Shown here: piece after piece, positions 43,150-53,789 of the stretch
Position numbering within the stretch: the stretch's first letter is position 1
Layout: the number at the start of each line of letters is the position of its first letter
NCBI RefSeq assembly: GCF_033807575.1
Contig: NC_084723.1
Coordinates: 3,663,247-3,727,246, forward strand
From: Cydia pomonella
Taxonomy: Eukaryota; Arthropoda; Insecta; Lepidoptera; Tortricidae
Length of the DNA stretch: 64,000 bases
Direction of reading: 5' to 3'
Notes under the pieces: generated by a model
Databases searched by the model: none
Told to the model about the DNA's origin: nothing
What the model saw: the letters and a program-made list of their open reading frames with translations, nothing else
Made by a program: the position numbers and the translations under genes

Positions 43150-43346
43150 GCACTGAGTACTGGCAACCTTACTCACCGGCAGGAATACAACACTATGAGT
43201 AGGGACTAGTGTTATTTGGCTGCGGTTTTCTGTAAGGTGGAGGTACTTCCCCAGTTGGGCTCTGCTCTAGATCTGGAATGACACCCGCTGTGCTGTGCCC
43301 TACCACACAAAGCCAGATGTCATTCATAATGCCCATACCTCTCTTA
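43150..43346. repeat. Repeat family C, 3' half
   Basis: GCAACCTTACTCACCGGCAG through GGCTGCGGTTTTCTGTAAGG to CATACCTCTCTT matches the second half of 22122-22475. It ends abruptly at a GC-rich segment (43346-43600). Confidence 0.75.
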
Positions 43347-43640
43347 AATTCTCCCTTAATTTCTTGCCGCATTCATCACAAATGCGTCTTGACTCCTGGC
43401 GTGGTCCAGCATCTCATCTCCGTACGTTCCTCCCAACAGTTAACCGGTATGGTGAAGAGATTTATGTTGCGTTTACAAGAATCCATGAAACGGAGTACGG
43501 GTCGACCAACCGATCTCTTAGTGACCGTATGTCCCCGGTCGGTCGTTCAGTGTATGTACCGGTTAGTCAGTATGGCAATAACTTACTTATGTATACATAA
43601 TCTGTCAAACAGTTTGTCAGTAGAAAAAGGCGCAAAAATC
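43346..43640 (-). other. Coding-like segment, unassigned
   Basis: Plus-strand frames of 101 and 148 codons cross the family C boundary and are doubtful. On the minus strand one frame gives RRICDECGKKLREN (about 43385-43345), which looks like the first half of a C2H2 zinc finger. No second histidine pair follows because the repeat interrupts. Weak evidence only. Confidence 0.15.
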
Positions 43641-44075
43641 AGTTTTTCTAGTGGACAACACTTCGCGCCCATATTTTTTAAATTTGCCGCTTTTTGTCCT
43701 GACGGAAATGGTTTCACAAACTAGCCTTAAAAAATAAAGCCTTAAAGATGTTTGGGACTATAGTATCTATGCTAGCCTAATTCCAATGCTATATAGAGAC
43801 TATACAAACCTTTGAATTTTTTTTCATGTTGTCATTTTTTTTTCGCGCTTTCGGCATTAGCCTCGTAATAAAAGCTGTTCAGTATGACCTATAAAGTTTC
43901 TACGCAGAGTATGAATGGTGGTTATTTCACCCTAACAAATTTCAAGACAGTCAAGACTGTTCTAGAGATTTCGAGGTTTATCCTAATTATTCCGATTGTG
44001 CTATAAGTTGTAAGATAAGGATTGCATCTATCTAATGAAAAGAGAACCAGCAGTGGCAGCATAAAAAAAAATATT

Positions 44076-44328
44076 ATAGGACTTTATTACACAAATTGAC
44101 TAAGTCCCACAGTAGGCTCAATAAGGCTTGTGTTGAGGGTACTTAGACAACGATATATATAATATATAAATATTTATAAATACTTAAATACATAGAAAAC
44201 ACCCATGACTCAGAAACAAATATCCATGCTCATCACACGAATACATGCCCTTACCAGGATTTGAACCCGGGACCATTAGCTTCGTAGGCAGGGTCACTAC
44301 CCACTAGGCCAGACCGGTGGTCAAGCAT
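44076..44328 (-). mobile_element. tRNA-derived SINE (family B), full head
   Basis: The minus strand begins CCGGTCTGGCCTAGTGGGTAGTGACC with B-box GGGTTCAAATCC and a body ending near AATATTATAGG. Closely matches 17394-17650. Confidence 0.85.
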
Positions 44329-44329
44329 G

Positions 44330-44430
44330 GTTCCATTTTCATCGATTGTCACTATTCCTGTCACTTTCATACATGTTAGAACGTGACAGGCATGGTGACA
44401 AATGATAAAGAGCCGACCATCTTAGCCCTA
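44330..44430. mobile_element. Foldback element, CACCATGCCTGTCAC family, copy 4
   Basis: TCATCGATTGTCACTATTCCTGTCAC pairs with GTGACAGGCATGGTGACAAATGAT around TTTCATACATGTTAGAAC. It ends GACCATCTTAGCCCT, as copy 1 begins in reverse. Confidence 0.7.
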
Positions 44431-44575
44431 CAGGCCGCGTAGCCAACGTGCATATCGTTCACGCTCCGTGGCGAACGAAACGCAACTGTCACAGTCGCAC
44501 TAATATGGATAGAGAGAGATAGCTACGATACGCTACGGATAGTGAACGATTGTAACGTTGGCTACGCGGCCAGGA
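44431..44575. mobile_element. Palindromic MITE
   Basis: GGCCGCGTAGCCAACGTGCATATCGTTCACG pairs with GTGAACGATTGTAACGTTGGCTACGCGGCC. Short loop with a (GA)n run. It directly abuts the preceding foldback element. Confidence 0.8.
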
Positions 44576-45160
44576 GTCCTTTAAAAAGCGTTTCGAAAAC
44601 TCCAATGGAAGTACTACGCTATTCAGGGCGATTTCGCTCCGCTCGCCCGTAGAATATTAAAACAGACGGACTGATGATCGGAATCAATTATCCGTGAATA
44701 TTGATGGACCGTCAATAATAGTGACGGTTTTTATTATTATTACAAGCTCTTTATTTTATTTATAACTTGCAATGTACCTATGTATGTACGGGTCAAATCT
44801 TGCAAGTTAAATTTGACCTACATCCCGGTTTCCGATCAAGCTGAAAATTTGCATACATATGTAAGTCGGGTGACAATGCAATATTACGGTACCATCGAGT
44901 TAATCTGATGATGGAGACAGGAGGTGGCCACAGGAACTCTGTGATAAAACAACGCAACATAATTGTGTTTGGGGTTTTTAGAATTGGCTCGATGAGTATG
45001 GAGAAAAGTACAGTCCGCGATAAAAGCTTGTAACAAAAATTATTTTTTTGCCAAAAACTTATTACTATTACAAACTTTGTACGTGACTTTAAAATTACTC
45101 TTAGTTTGAAATTATATTATATATAATTGTATTCTTGTTCCTTCGCGATATTTTTGTTCA
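44576..45160. other. Intergenic DNA with nothing recognised
   Basis: No supported feature. Confidence 0.3.
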
Positions 45161-45172
45161 ACGAAGGCAAAC

Positions 45173-45339
45173 CGGACTAACCCCAACAAGGCCTAGTTTA
45201 CCCTCTGGGTTGGAAGGGCAGATGGCAGTCGCTTTCGTAAAAACTAGTGCCTACGCCAAATCTTGGGATTAGTTGTCAAGCGGACCCCAGGCTCCCATGA
45301 GCCGTGGCAAAATGCCGGGACAACGCGAGGAAGAAGAGA
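45173..45339 (+). mobile_element. tRNA-derived SINE (family A), 5'-truncated with target duplication
   Basis: Only the 3' part is present (CGGACTAACCCCAACAAGGC to GGGACAACGCGAGGAAGAAG). GAAGGCAAAC flanks it at 45163-45172 and 45340-45349, showing that it inserted already truncated, as LINE-driven retroposition does. Confidence 0.85.
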
Positions 45340-45349
45340 GAAGGCAAAC

Positions 45350-46540
45350 CTGTTTACATCGCAGGTTCTGTTTGGTGTGCAGTTAGTAATGTAAAAATAT
45401 GTTCCCAGCATTTAGTAATAAGTATCTTGTAATGCATTTCTACCCACTATGAATTTAATAACATGTTTTTTGTGTACACTGTATGCTTAGACTTAGTTTT
45501 AACCTGTTAATTTTCTCATGTAAGTGAATTATGTAATTCTTTATCAGAATAAAGTTCTTTAAACCTATGTTGTAATTCCAAAACAAAATCGAATTTCCAA
45601 AAGGAGGTTTTCCATTTGGTTGTGTTTTGACGTGCAACGAAGGGGTTAGAAGTATTTTAATAGTAAGGCCGAACAGAAAAAATTGCAGGAATATAGTACT
45701 CAAACACAGAAAAATAGTACAAGTACCTCTGCAACTGCAACATTAACACTAACATAACACTACCAAAATTCAATTTAAAAAGCAAATCCTTGGAATAATC
45801 CCAGAAGACTGATAGTTAATAAGTCACATCATAAGTATGTTAATTACATCACCTTTTTCTTTCCTTGCAAAAATATAAATCCAATAATTGTTATTTGTAA
45901 ATATAGCCTTTACACATAAGATGCTATAATTTGTTTGTTTTTGTTTACTAACATGAAATATTTTGTGCCAATAGAAAATAGATATTCATATCATAATTAG
46001 AATGTAAACTGAACTGGACTGTGTATCTCGGTGAGGACTGTCGTGGAGGAAAATGCATGTTTTACGTCTAAGTTAGTTTTAATAGAACCTTATGTACATT
46101 TTACTCTGTTTGTTCTGCTAATAAAAAAAAAAACTGTGCACCAGATACAGCTTTTTCTCTTCAGTCCCATGGCCCTCAGGCTTAGCAATAACTGTCTACG
46201 CCACTTTTTACGTAAATCTTTTGTTTTTAAATCCGACTCACGCTTGACTGTAGATTTCTATTAGGCTTCCTGTCATATTTAGTCTTGACTCGTATCCACA
46301 GTGACATACATCAAATCTGCTAGTTACGAAGATATTTTGCGTAAGCGAATTTACAACGTGCACCTCCCTCCATACATTTCATCCCTGGCAAGAAGATCCC
46401 CGGCTTGTTCTCACTGCTGCGTTTATATAGTTATAAACTTTATAACTATGCTTGTAGGGTCTGCGACATAAAACGTCTGTCGTACGGAAGGTGGAGGTAA
46501 GGAAATAAATCTCCATGTACCAAAACGTGTTATCAAAAAA
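45350..46540. other. Intergenic DNA with nothing recognised
   Basis: AT-rich. An ORF of 77 codons at 46031-46261 has no motif. Confidence 0.3.
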
Positions 46541-46542
46541 CC

Positions 46543-46914
46543 TTAAATAGGTGGCGCTACAATACCTAGAATACTTGGATAAACAATCAAATCATAGACA
46601 GCGCACTTCACTCCGTCAATAGCGCCTAGGTTCTTAGCTACTCTAGCGCTACTCTGGAGAGATTTGGAACTATTATTTATAGCTGACCACTGGACACTTT
46701 TGCATAAGTTCTGCCTATGGAGATTGCGTTCCTTAATTCTACCTTCCATAGTCTGTCGGTCTCCAGAGCTAAAAGAACCGTCAAACTTTGGTTGCAGTCG
46801 CTTTCCTACATAGAGACAGAAGTTGTTATTAACTGCGCAAAGGTTAAATAGTCTAGCAAACTCAAACGACCGAGCTGTTAGTGGACACACACACACACAC
46901 TCACACACACACAC
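46543..46914 (-). other. Open frame of 123 codons, unassigned
   Basis: Reads through a (CA)n microsatellite at its start (MCVCECVCVC), so its true N-terminus is unknown. The rest contains FARLFNLCAVNNNF and NLHRQNLCKSVQW. It is neither low-complexity nor a recognised family. It could be a transposon fragment or a chance frame. Confidence 0.2.
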
Positions 46915-46930
46915 TTACACACACAACTCA
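46884..46930 (+). repeat. (CA)n microsatellite
   Basis: Imperfect CACACA tract with interruptions TCAC and TTAC. Confidence 0.8.
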
Positions 46931-46999
46931 CACATATATACTCACCTATACCTATTTATATAAATATACTTATTCATAATACTTACCTATATTTATATA

Positions 47000-47460
47000 A
47001 AGTACCTGGGCGACCGAGCTTTGCTCGGTTATAACTAATTATTGTAATACGGTGGTGTATAGCTGATAATCTTAACTAAATTTTTTTACTAAATTGAACT
47101 CGTCTAAAACAATAAAAATTCAAAAAAAATATATAAACTTGAATATATAAAAAAATAACAAAAGTTAATCACCGGGCGAGATTCGAACCCGTTACACTCG
47201 TTTCTAGCCGTCCGCGTCTTAACCCACAGGACCAGACGGACAGTGTGGCCGGCGACACGAAATTAGCGACCATATTCTGCGTCGAAAGAAAAACGCATGA
47301 AAACTCGAAAACACGCGTTTTCCCAAACATAAGACTAATCTAGATCGATTGTATACTCCCAAAAACCCCCATATACCAAATTTCAGCGAAATCGTTAGAG
47401 CCGTTTCTGAGATCACAGAAATATATATATATATACAAGAATTGCTCGTTTAAAGGTATA
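47000..47460 (-). mobile_element. Composite tRNA-containing SINE-like element
   Basis: On the minus strand: CTTATACCTTTAAACGAGCA, a TATA tract, AGAAACGGCTCTAACGATTT, then a tRNA-like segment (TGGTCCTGTGGGTTAAGACG A-box region and GGGTTCGAATCTCGCCCGG B-box), ending near CCGAGCAAAGCTCGGTCGCC. The leading part alone occurs at 16068-16260. The internal position of the tRNA-like part is unusual for a SINE. Confidence 0.6.
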
Positions 47461-48038
47461 AGATATAGTAATACATAATTAGAATACAAGATAAAATTTT
47501 CAAAATTTTGATAAAAGATAGATATCAACAACGTCCTATAGTTTGAACTCTAACATGTTACCCTGTTTTGCTTCTGTTATGTTTCTTGCGACTACTTAAA
47601 TTTCTGTTAAATATTTATTGTTAATCGTAAACCGTACTGGCAGATGGCCGAGATACAGGCTCAGCCTAGTTTGGTCACTGATGTATAGTGTACTAATATT
47701 GTAATACCTGTTTTTGTGAAATAAATCATTTTGTATTTGGTAGTGAAGAAATGATAATCTAATTGAATAATATTTGGGACGCGCAATTGGAATTGGAAAC
47801 TACATACCTAAAACTAAAATACAACATTGCAATTGAAACGGCAAACTCGAGAAGAAGTAAAGTAAGTAACATATTATTATAAAATTAATTACAACAAATA
47901 CAGTGCAGCGCCTCTTCATAACAGGCCATCCACTATGCCGCCCTCCATTTCCCCGTCTGGTCGGGTCGTCACTCCAGCCTTTTCGCCGAAGTTTTATTGA
48001 CCGAATTTCACTTGCCAACCAACTTTTCGCACATGATT
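47461..48038. other. Intergenic DNA with nothing recognised
   Basis: No supported feature. Confidence 0.3.
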
Positions 48039-48372
48039 TTTTTTTATACTACGTTGGTGGCAAACAAGCATACGGCCCGCCTGATGGTAAGCAGTCTCCG
48101 TAGCCTATGTACTCCTACAACTCCAGAGGAGTTACACACGCGTTGCCGACCCTCACCGGCAGGAACACAACACTATGAGTAGGGTCTAGTGTCATTTGGC
48201 TGCGGTTTTCTGTAAGGTGGAGGTACTTCCCCAGTTGCGCTCTGCTCTAGATCTGGAATGATATCCGCTGTGCTGTGCCCTACCACACAAAGCGAGATGA
48301 CATTCACAATGCCCATACCTCTCTTTTGGACGTAGTTTCAGGACGTACCCTGGTCCAGGACGTACCCGAGCC
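48039..48372. repeat. Repeat family C, nearly complete
   Basis: TTTTATACTACGTTGGTGGCAAACAAG through to GGACGTACCCTGGTCCAGGACG. A deletion removes the stretch containing CCTCGTTGAGCTCTGGCAAC that 22122-22475 has. Confidence 0.8.
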
Positions 48373-48734
48373 CTACTTTGGCACCAACAGTGACCCCAAA
48401 ACATAACACTCTAGCATCCCTTAGATAGTGCTATTTTTATGGATTACAAATTTTGAGTAGGTAATTAATTATTTAATTTCCATAGCTAGGGCCTCAGCAA
48501 GTGAAAGCAGATAGGTACGTTATGCAGAACGTAAATTAAAACTAATAGCAGATAGCAGCACGTGACTTGATTGTTTTATGTTAACGGATGTGCATGATTT
48601 ATTGACGCCATCTAAGGATCTGTCTGGCCTACAACTACATATTCAGAATTATGAATGAACTAATTACGTTGTAGCTAAGGTGTGAAGCTACCTTGAGTAA
48701 CCATGTCATTATCAAAAAGTAATGGGATTGACCG

Positions 48735-49150
48735 GACGAAGTATTTTACAGACCAGCAATCAGATGGCCATTCGCTCTTGAACTTCTAGTGGCAAATAAG
48801 CGTAAACTTATGTTATGAGATGTGCAAAACTCACGAAAATCAATGCTGGTAAAACAGCGACTTTGGTCAGCTATGATCCGAGTTGGTGCACCAAACAAGG
48901 CAACACAATATTTAAGTGCTCGGATACTACTAATGTCAATGTGCAGGCCATGCTGAAGCAAAACAAATTTAGTATAAGCGTCGATAACAACGACAACATA
49001 TTCTTTCTTATCATTATTGCCGCTAAGCTTTCCAGTAGCATCAATATATCAACAACTTTTAGAATAGAATGCAATTCCGCTAGAACTCTACCCGAGTGTG
49101 ACTGCGAATTTGCAAGTTACACGAACTTTCTAATGAATTTTGACATATTC
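48735..49150 (-). pseudogene. Ty3/gypsy retrotransposon, integrase core relic
   Basis: Minus-strand frames give SGNNDKKEYVVVVIDAYTKF and, after a frameshift, LFGAPTRIIADQSRCFTSID and ISLRLFATRSSRANG. These are the first and second Asp regions of a gypsy integrase (D..D) and the conserved segment before the catalytic Glu. A stop and at least one frameshift break the frame. It is downstream, on the same strand, of the reverse-transcriptase relic at 51430-51850, so both probably come from one element. Confidence 0.8.
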
Positions 49151-49177
49151 TCGAGCCAATATGTTACGTACATTTTT

Positions 49178-49560
49178 AGGGTTCCGTACCTCAAAAGGAT
49201 AAAACGGAACCCTTATAGGATCACTCGTGCGCCTGCTTGTCCGTCTGTCCGTCTGTCACAGCCTATTTGCTCCGAAACTATGGACCGATTTTGTTGCTAT
49301 TTGGTACACATATGTAAATCTGTGATCCAAAGACTGAAATGAATCTCAAACATAGGGACCACTTTACCCCCTGGTAAACGAGAAAATTAAAAATAAAAGT
49401 TTTGCAAAGTATATCCTGTTATATGTCAAATGGAAGGACTTATTATGAGAATTTCAAAAAATTTTCAATATAACTAGCTTCGAAGTCATTCGAGAAAATA
49501 GGCAAAAATGACCTTCCCCTCCCCCCCCCGTTATTTCCGAAACTACTGGGTCTAAAATTT
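49178..49560 (+). repeat. Diverged GGTTCCGTA-type repeat
   Basis: AGGGTTCCGTACCTCAAAAGGATAAAACGGAACCCTTATAGGATCAC, then GTCCGTCTGTCCGTCTGTCACAG, a CCGATTTTG block and a poly-C run at about 49521. The layout matches the GGTTCCGTAG family, but the sequence is a different subfamily. It interrupts the gypsy relic. Confidence 0.6.
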
Positions 49561-49644
49561 GAAAAAAATACACAAAATAGTTCTTTATTTAAAGATCACA
49601 GGAAAACCAATTAGAAATCTGTCAGTTAAGGGTAAGTCGGACTT

Positions 49645-50545
49645 AAGACCAAATTCAAGCCTAAATCTCCTTAAAATGTTTCAGCAGATCACAATCTGAA
49701 TATTGACGAAATTGAAATTTCAAACTAAATTTTTTATTTCATATTTAAAGTTTATCAATTGCCTAGAACTCCGCTGTTTTATATACTAGTAACTAACAGC
49801 TATCATTTAAGACCAATTTCAAGCCTAAATCTCCTGAAAATGTTTCAGCAGATCACATCTGAATATTGACAAAATCGAAGTTTCAAACTAAATATTTTAT
49901 TTAATTTTTAAAGTATATAAATTGCTTAGAACTCCACTGTTTTATATATTAATGACTAAAAGCTATCATTCAAGACCAAATTCAAGCCTAAATCTCCTGA
50001 AAATGTTTCAGAAGATCACACCTGAATATTGACTAAATCGAAATTTCAAACTAATTTTTTTATTTCACTTTTAAAGTTTATCAATTGCCTAGAACTCCAC
50101 TGTTTCATATACTACTGACTAACAGCTATCATTCAAAATCAAATTCAAGTCTAAATCTCCTGAAAATGTTTCAGCAGATCACACCTGAATATGGACTTAA
50201 TCGAAATTTCAATCAAATTTTTTTATTTCACTTTTAAAGTGTATCAATTGCCTAAAACTCCGCTGTTTTATACACTACTGACTAACAGCTATCATTTAAG
50301 ACCAAGTTTAACCCAAAATCTCCTGAATATGTTTCAGCAGATCACACCTGAATATTAACGAAATCGAAATTTCAAACTTAATATTTTTATTTCACTTTTA
50401 AAGTGTATCAATTGCCTAGAACTCCGCTGTTTTATATACTACTGACTAACAGCTATCATTAAAAACCAATTTCAAGCCTAAATCTCCTGAAAATGTTTCA
50501 GCAGATCACACCTGAATATTGACAAAATCGAAATGTCAAATGAAA
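49645..50545 (+). repeat. Tandem array, about six units of 163 bp
   Basis: AAGACCAAATTCAAGCCTAAATCTCCTGAAAATGTTTCAGCAGATCACA recurs at about 49648, 49807, 49970, 50133, 50297 and 50460. Each unit also contains TCAATTGCCTAGAACTCC and CTGACTAACAGCTATCATT. The units differ by scattered point changes. The array abuts a LINE fragment at its right end. Confidence 0.9.
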
Positions 50546-51130
50546 CATAGTGATGTCAACATATTGAACATGTTTGTATCAAAATTAATCGATTTGTTTT
50601 TGTTATGAACAGACTACGCGCAACGGCAGATCAAAAAACAGCATTGATAGCCTATCACGGCTTCGTTGAATCAGTGCTTCGGTATGGACTGATCGTGTGG
50701 GAAAACGGGACTGATGTTCAAAGGGCTTTCGTCTGCCAAAAAAAATGTATTCGTGCCATACGTGGAGTGTTCCCAATGAATTCTTGTAAACCCCTTTACT
50801 CGGAATTAAATATTCTCCCTCTACCGTGTCTCTATGTGTTTGAAGTCTCTAAATTTGTAAAACTGAATATGAACTTGTTTAAGACAGCAAAGGAGGTGTT
50901 TCCTAGAAACACTAGGAATACAAACAGGCTTGTTGTACCTAAACAGCAAAGAACTGCTACTTTTAAGTAAAACCTGTTACTCAATGGGTGTCACCATATA
51001 TGTATGTACAATAAGCTACCAGAGTATATAAAAGATCTGCCATATACGACATTTAAAACAGCGCAAATGGCTACTGGCAAAAATATTCTACTCTATTAAT
51101 GAATTTATTGCGTATAGTAATGTATAAAAT
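50545..51130 (+). pseudogene. Jockey/CR1-type LINE, C-terminal reverse-transcriptase relic
   Basis: The frame from 50605 to 50967 contains LIAYHGFVESVLRYGLIVWE, FVCQKKCIRAIRG and ELNILPLPCLYVFEVSKFV. This is the thumb and tail that follow the LINE polymerase core. A stop at 50968 is followed by MYNKLPEYIKDL and FKTAQMATGKNILLY in other frames. 5'-truncated and dead. Related to 13909-14500 and 59500-60292. Confidence 0.8.
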
Positions 51131-51429
51131 TCATATTAGTCAAATTTATATTATAAATACTTTATACCATGACATTACATACTTAATTATTTTATTATCA
51201 ATTGCTGGCACAAAAGGTAATCTTATGCAGTACAAATTTTATGTATTATAAGGACCCATTTGCATGCTGACAAAAAACGGCTAAAAAGGCTACGACATGT
51301 AACTTTTGTAACACCTTTTATGTAAACACTTTTTATGTACAAATAAATGATTATAAATTATTAAAACTATGCGAAGCCTCTGTAAGCCTTGCTTAATATC
51401 GGAATACACAATTATTATACTCAATACTC

Positions 51430-51850
51430 AATATTTTATTGCAAATTCACAAAGTAGTTGTACAGTTGTAGTTGTATGTCATCTATGTAGACTACAACGC
51501 ACTTGTTAGCGAGATCTCCTAAGGCTTTATGACCAAAGGGCATTATCAGGTGTTTGTATTGCCCATCTGGTGTTACGAATGCAGTTTTTTCGATAAAGTC
51601 TGCATGGACTGGTATCTGATGAAACCCACTGGCTATATCAAGGCCTGTTAAGTAAGGAGTGCCTATTTATTTGATCGGATATTAATGGTAATGGGAATCT
51701 GTCAAGGACAGTGTTATCATTTAGTTCACGATAATCGACACACATACGATCTGACCAGTCCTTCTTTTTCACAAGGAGTACAGGGCTTGCAAATAGGATC
51801 GAGCTTGGGTGTATAATTTTCGACATGTTTCTTGAAATCATGTGGTTGAA
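51430..51850 (-). pseudogene. Ty3/gypsy retrotransposon, reverse-transcriptase relic
   Basis: The minus strand reads LFASPVLLVKKKDWSDRMCV and DYRELNDNTVLDRFPLPLIS. After a break it continues LTGLDIASGFHQIPVHADFI, EKTAFVTPDGQY, IMPFGHKALGDL and VVYIDD. These are the ordered gypsy RT motifs, ending in the catalytic YIDD box. A segment between PFG and KALGDL is missing relative to the family, and a frameshift lies near 51655, so the copy is inactive. Confidence 0.85.
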
Positions 51851-51989
51851 AAAAAATGTGGTTTGGGTGCGAATATTGTAAATTTATATTGTTAAATAAA
51901 AAGCTTCTTATCAACATCTTTTATTGAGATCCATTACAACAAGTGTTATAGATAATGTATAGTCTACTTAAGGCTGCTACACAATTGAC

Positions 51990-52215
51990 AAATTAAGTAA
52001 GGTGCATCATTAAGGGCCGTCGTAAGATGTCGTGCCTGTAGCGGCTAGAACACTTTTAAGTGCTATCGCGTACGTTGTCAAAGTATTCTTCAAAGTTTCC
52101 AGTATACCTAGTAATTATTTTTTATACTTATAATAAAGCACGCGACTATACTTATACAACGTACGCACTTAAAAGTGTTCTAGGCGCTACGGGCACGACA
52201 TCTTAAGACGCCTTT
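51990..52215. mobile_element. Palindromic MITE
   Basis: CGTCGTAAGATGTCGTGCCTGTAGCGGC and AGAACACTTTTAAGTGC pair with GCACTTAAAAGTGTTCTAGGCGC and GCTACGGGCACGACATCTTAAGACG. The loop is about 80 bp. Confidence 0.8.
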
Positions 52216-52378
52216 AAGAGTTCATATAAAGCGCTATCTAGTTACTTTCGAGACAGAAATCAGTACATTGAGTAGAGTGGTTATTTTACTCGGTCCGGTA
52301 CAAGTCAGGGCAGCACTCTCCCCCTAAATCATTTACTATAATGATAAATGGCTTGCCGAGGGTGATACACTTACAATT

Positions 52379-52502
52379 ACATACACACACAAGTATAAAA
52401 AGCTAGTCTGAAACAGCCCCTAGACGTACCTGTTCACATGAATGTTGAAGCAAGAGTCTAGAGGCTGTTTTAGACTACCTTTTTATACTTGTGTGTGTAT
52501 GT
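52379..52502. mobile_element. Palindromic MITE
   Basis: CATACACACACAAGTATAAAAAGCTAGTCTGAAACAGCC pairs with GGCTGTTTTAGACTACCTTTTTATACTTGTGTGTGTATG. CCCTAGAC pairs with GTCTAGAGG. The arms are about 48 bp. Confidence 0.85.
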
Positions 52503-52533
52503 CCAGACCAGCCAGAGTCTAGACTCGACTAAG

Positions 52534-52920
52534 TTATTTTTTATAAAATATCGGAGGCTCGAACCCAACGTCATACCACCAAAATGTTGTGTGACGATTG
52601 TATAGCCATGTGATTTTGACTCCTTTTTTTGGCAACGGTGCGGCCCATTCCGTGTTATCAAAACGATCATCCAGCCAGCGATAATCCTCCCTGCCCATAT
52701 ATGCGTCATAAAGCCAGGACAAGACGGCGTGGTTTTCCAATGGAGTGAAGTAATGGGTGAGCTCTTTGGCCCTCAGGTCCATAGAGAAAGCGTGCATACC
52801 GAGGAGGCCGTCGTAAAGCCAAGATTGCCCTTGCGTTGCCCTGTGAAGGGCGGCACCACTGTCTAGCCCTAATGCAGCCCATCTGCCCCAAACGCAGAAG
52901 AACCACCCCCATTCGGTCTG
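52534..52920 (-). CDS. Tryptophan-rich open frame, possible terminal exon, unrecognised
   Basis: The minus strand from 52920 reads without a stop for about 128 codons to TAA at 52536-52534. It follows an acceptor-like CATTATTTTCAG that ends at 52918. The protein is rich in Trp, Tyr, Asp and Gly, with internally similar phrases SWLYDGLLGM and SWLYDAYMGR, then YRWLDDRFDNTEWAAPLP and HTTFWWYDVGFEPP. No signal peptide, membrane segment or known domain was recognised. The composition is far from random AT-rich DNA, so it was probably coding once. No donor exon was found, and a LINE 3' end abuts it upstream. It may be a truncated host exon or part of a transposon. Confidence 0.4.
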   Translation of the reverse strand, partial: QTEWGWFFCVWGRWAALGLDSGAALHRATQGQSWLYDGLLGMHAFSMDLRAKELTHYFTPLENHAVLSWLYDAYMGREDYRWLDDRFDNTEWAAPLPKKGVKITWLYNRHTTFWWYDVGFEPPIFYKK

Positions 52921-52924
52921 AAAA

Positions 52925-53055
52925 TAATGTATGTATATATGTTTGTCACTTTATTGCACATAAACAGGTTAACATAAAACAGACAGAACAAAAAAAAAAA
53001 GATATATACAAAGGCGAACTTATCCCTAAAAGGGATCTCCTAATATTAACAGTAG
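52925..53055 (-). repeat. LINE 3'-end-like repeat
   Basis: TTTATTGCACATAAACAGGTTAACATAAAACAGACAGAAC, a poly(A) tract, GGCGAACTTATCCCTAAAAGGGATCTCC. Same plan as 12890-13015. On the minus strand its tail is a TATATACATA run adjoining the Trp-rich frame. Confidence 0.6.
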
Positions 53056-53785
53056 CAATATGAGAATTTTGGATACACATAAAAGAAGGACGACAGCAAT
53101 CAATAATAATAAAATAAAATAAAAAGTAGAAAACCCGAAGGCATACTATAACATATACATAAATCTATATACACGTATCCTATATATAAGATACATATTC
53201 TAAATAAATATATGCATACATAAACATATATATATGCAAAACAATCCTATAAGAATTGTATTACTCAACATGTAATCGTTTAACAGTCGAGTTACGGTTG
53301 TTGAAACACCACTATATCGTATAATATCACGACTATTTAGTGATTTTCGCTAATTTGTGTTATAATCATGTCGTATAAACGTCTTTTAGCACTTTTATTC
53401 TACATTTTGTCAAATGCTGAGTAACTGTGACTAAATCACATATATTCAGCACTATTGTTGTATAGTAATCATATAACAGCTATAGAATAGCTAGTTTCCT
53501 GAATAAGGCGCTTTAATACAACTGTTACCCAACTCTTTTCTCTGTTGCTCTAAAAGCCTTGTAAAAGCAATCCAATAGCTATTTAGCAACACACACACAA
53601 GTCACACAACACACACAGATACGAGTACATAAATATCGTAACTTGGGATTTCAATTATAGAAGTTCAAAAATTCATTTTAGCGGCCATTTTTTTAAAAGC
53701 ATTGCAACCGATCTGCGAAGGTCCACGAAAAAAATACATATTACATACTATATTATGTTATGCAGTCATATAGTGTCACGAAAAC
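53056..53785. other. Intergenic DNA with nothing recognised
   Basis: AT-rich. No supported gene or recurring repeat. Confidence 0.35.
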
Positions 53786-53789
53786 TTAG

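Noticed and set aside
48815..49342. 175-codon plus-strand ORF
   Set aside because: It is antisense to the gypsy integrase relic and runs into the GGTTCCGTA-type repeat.
49645..50545. CRISPR-like array or repeat-protein gene
   Set aside because: There are no spacers, the period is 163 bp, and no frame runs through.
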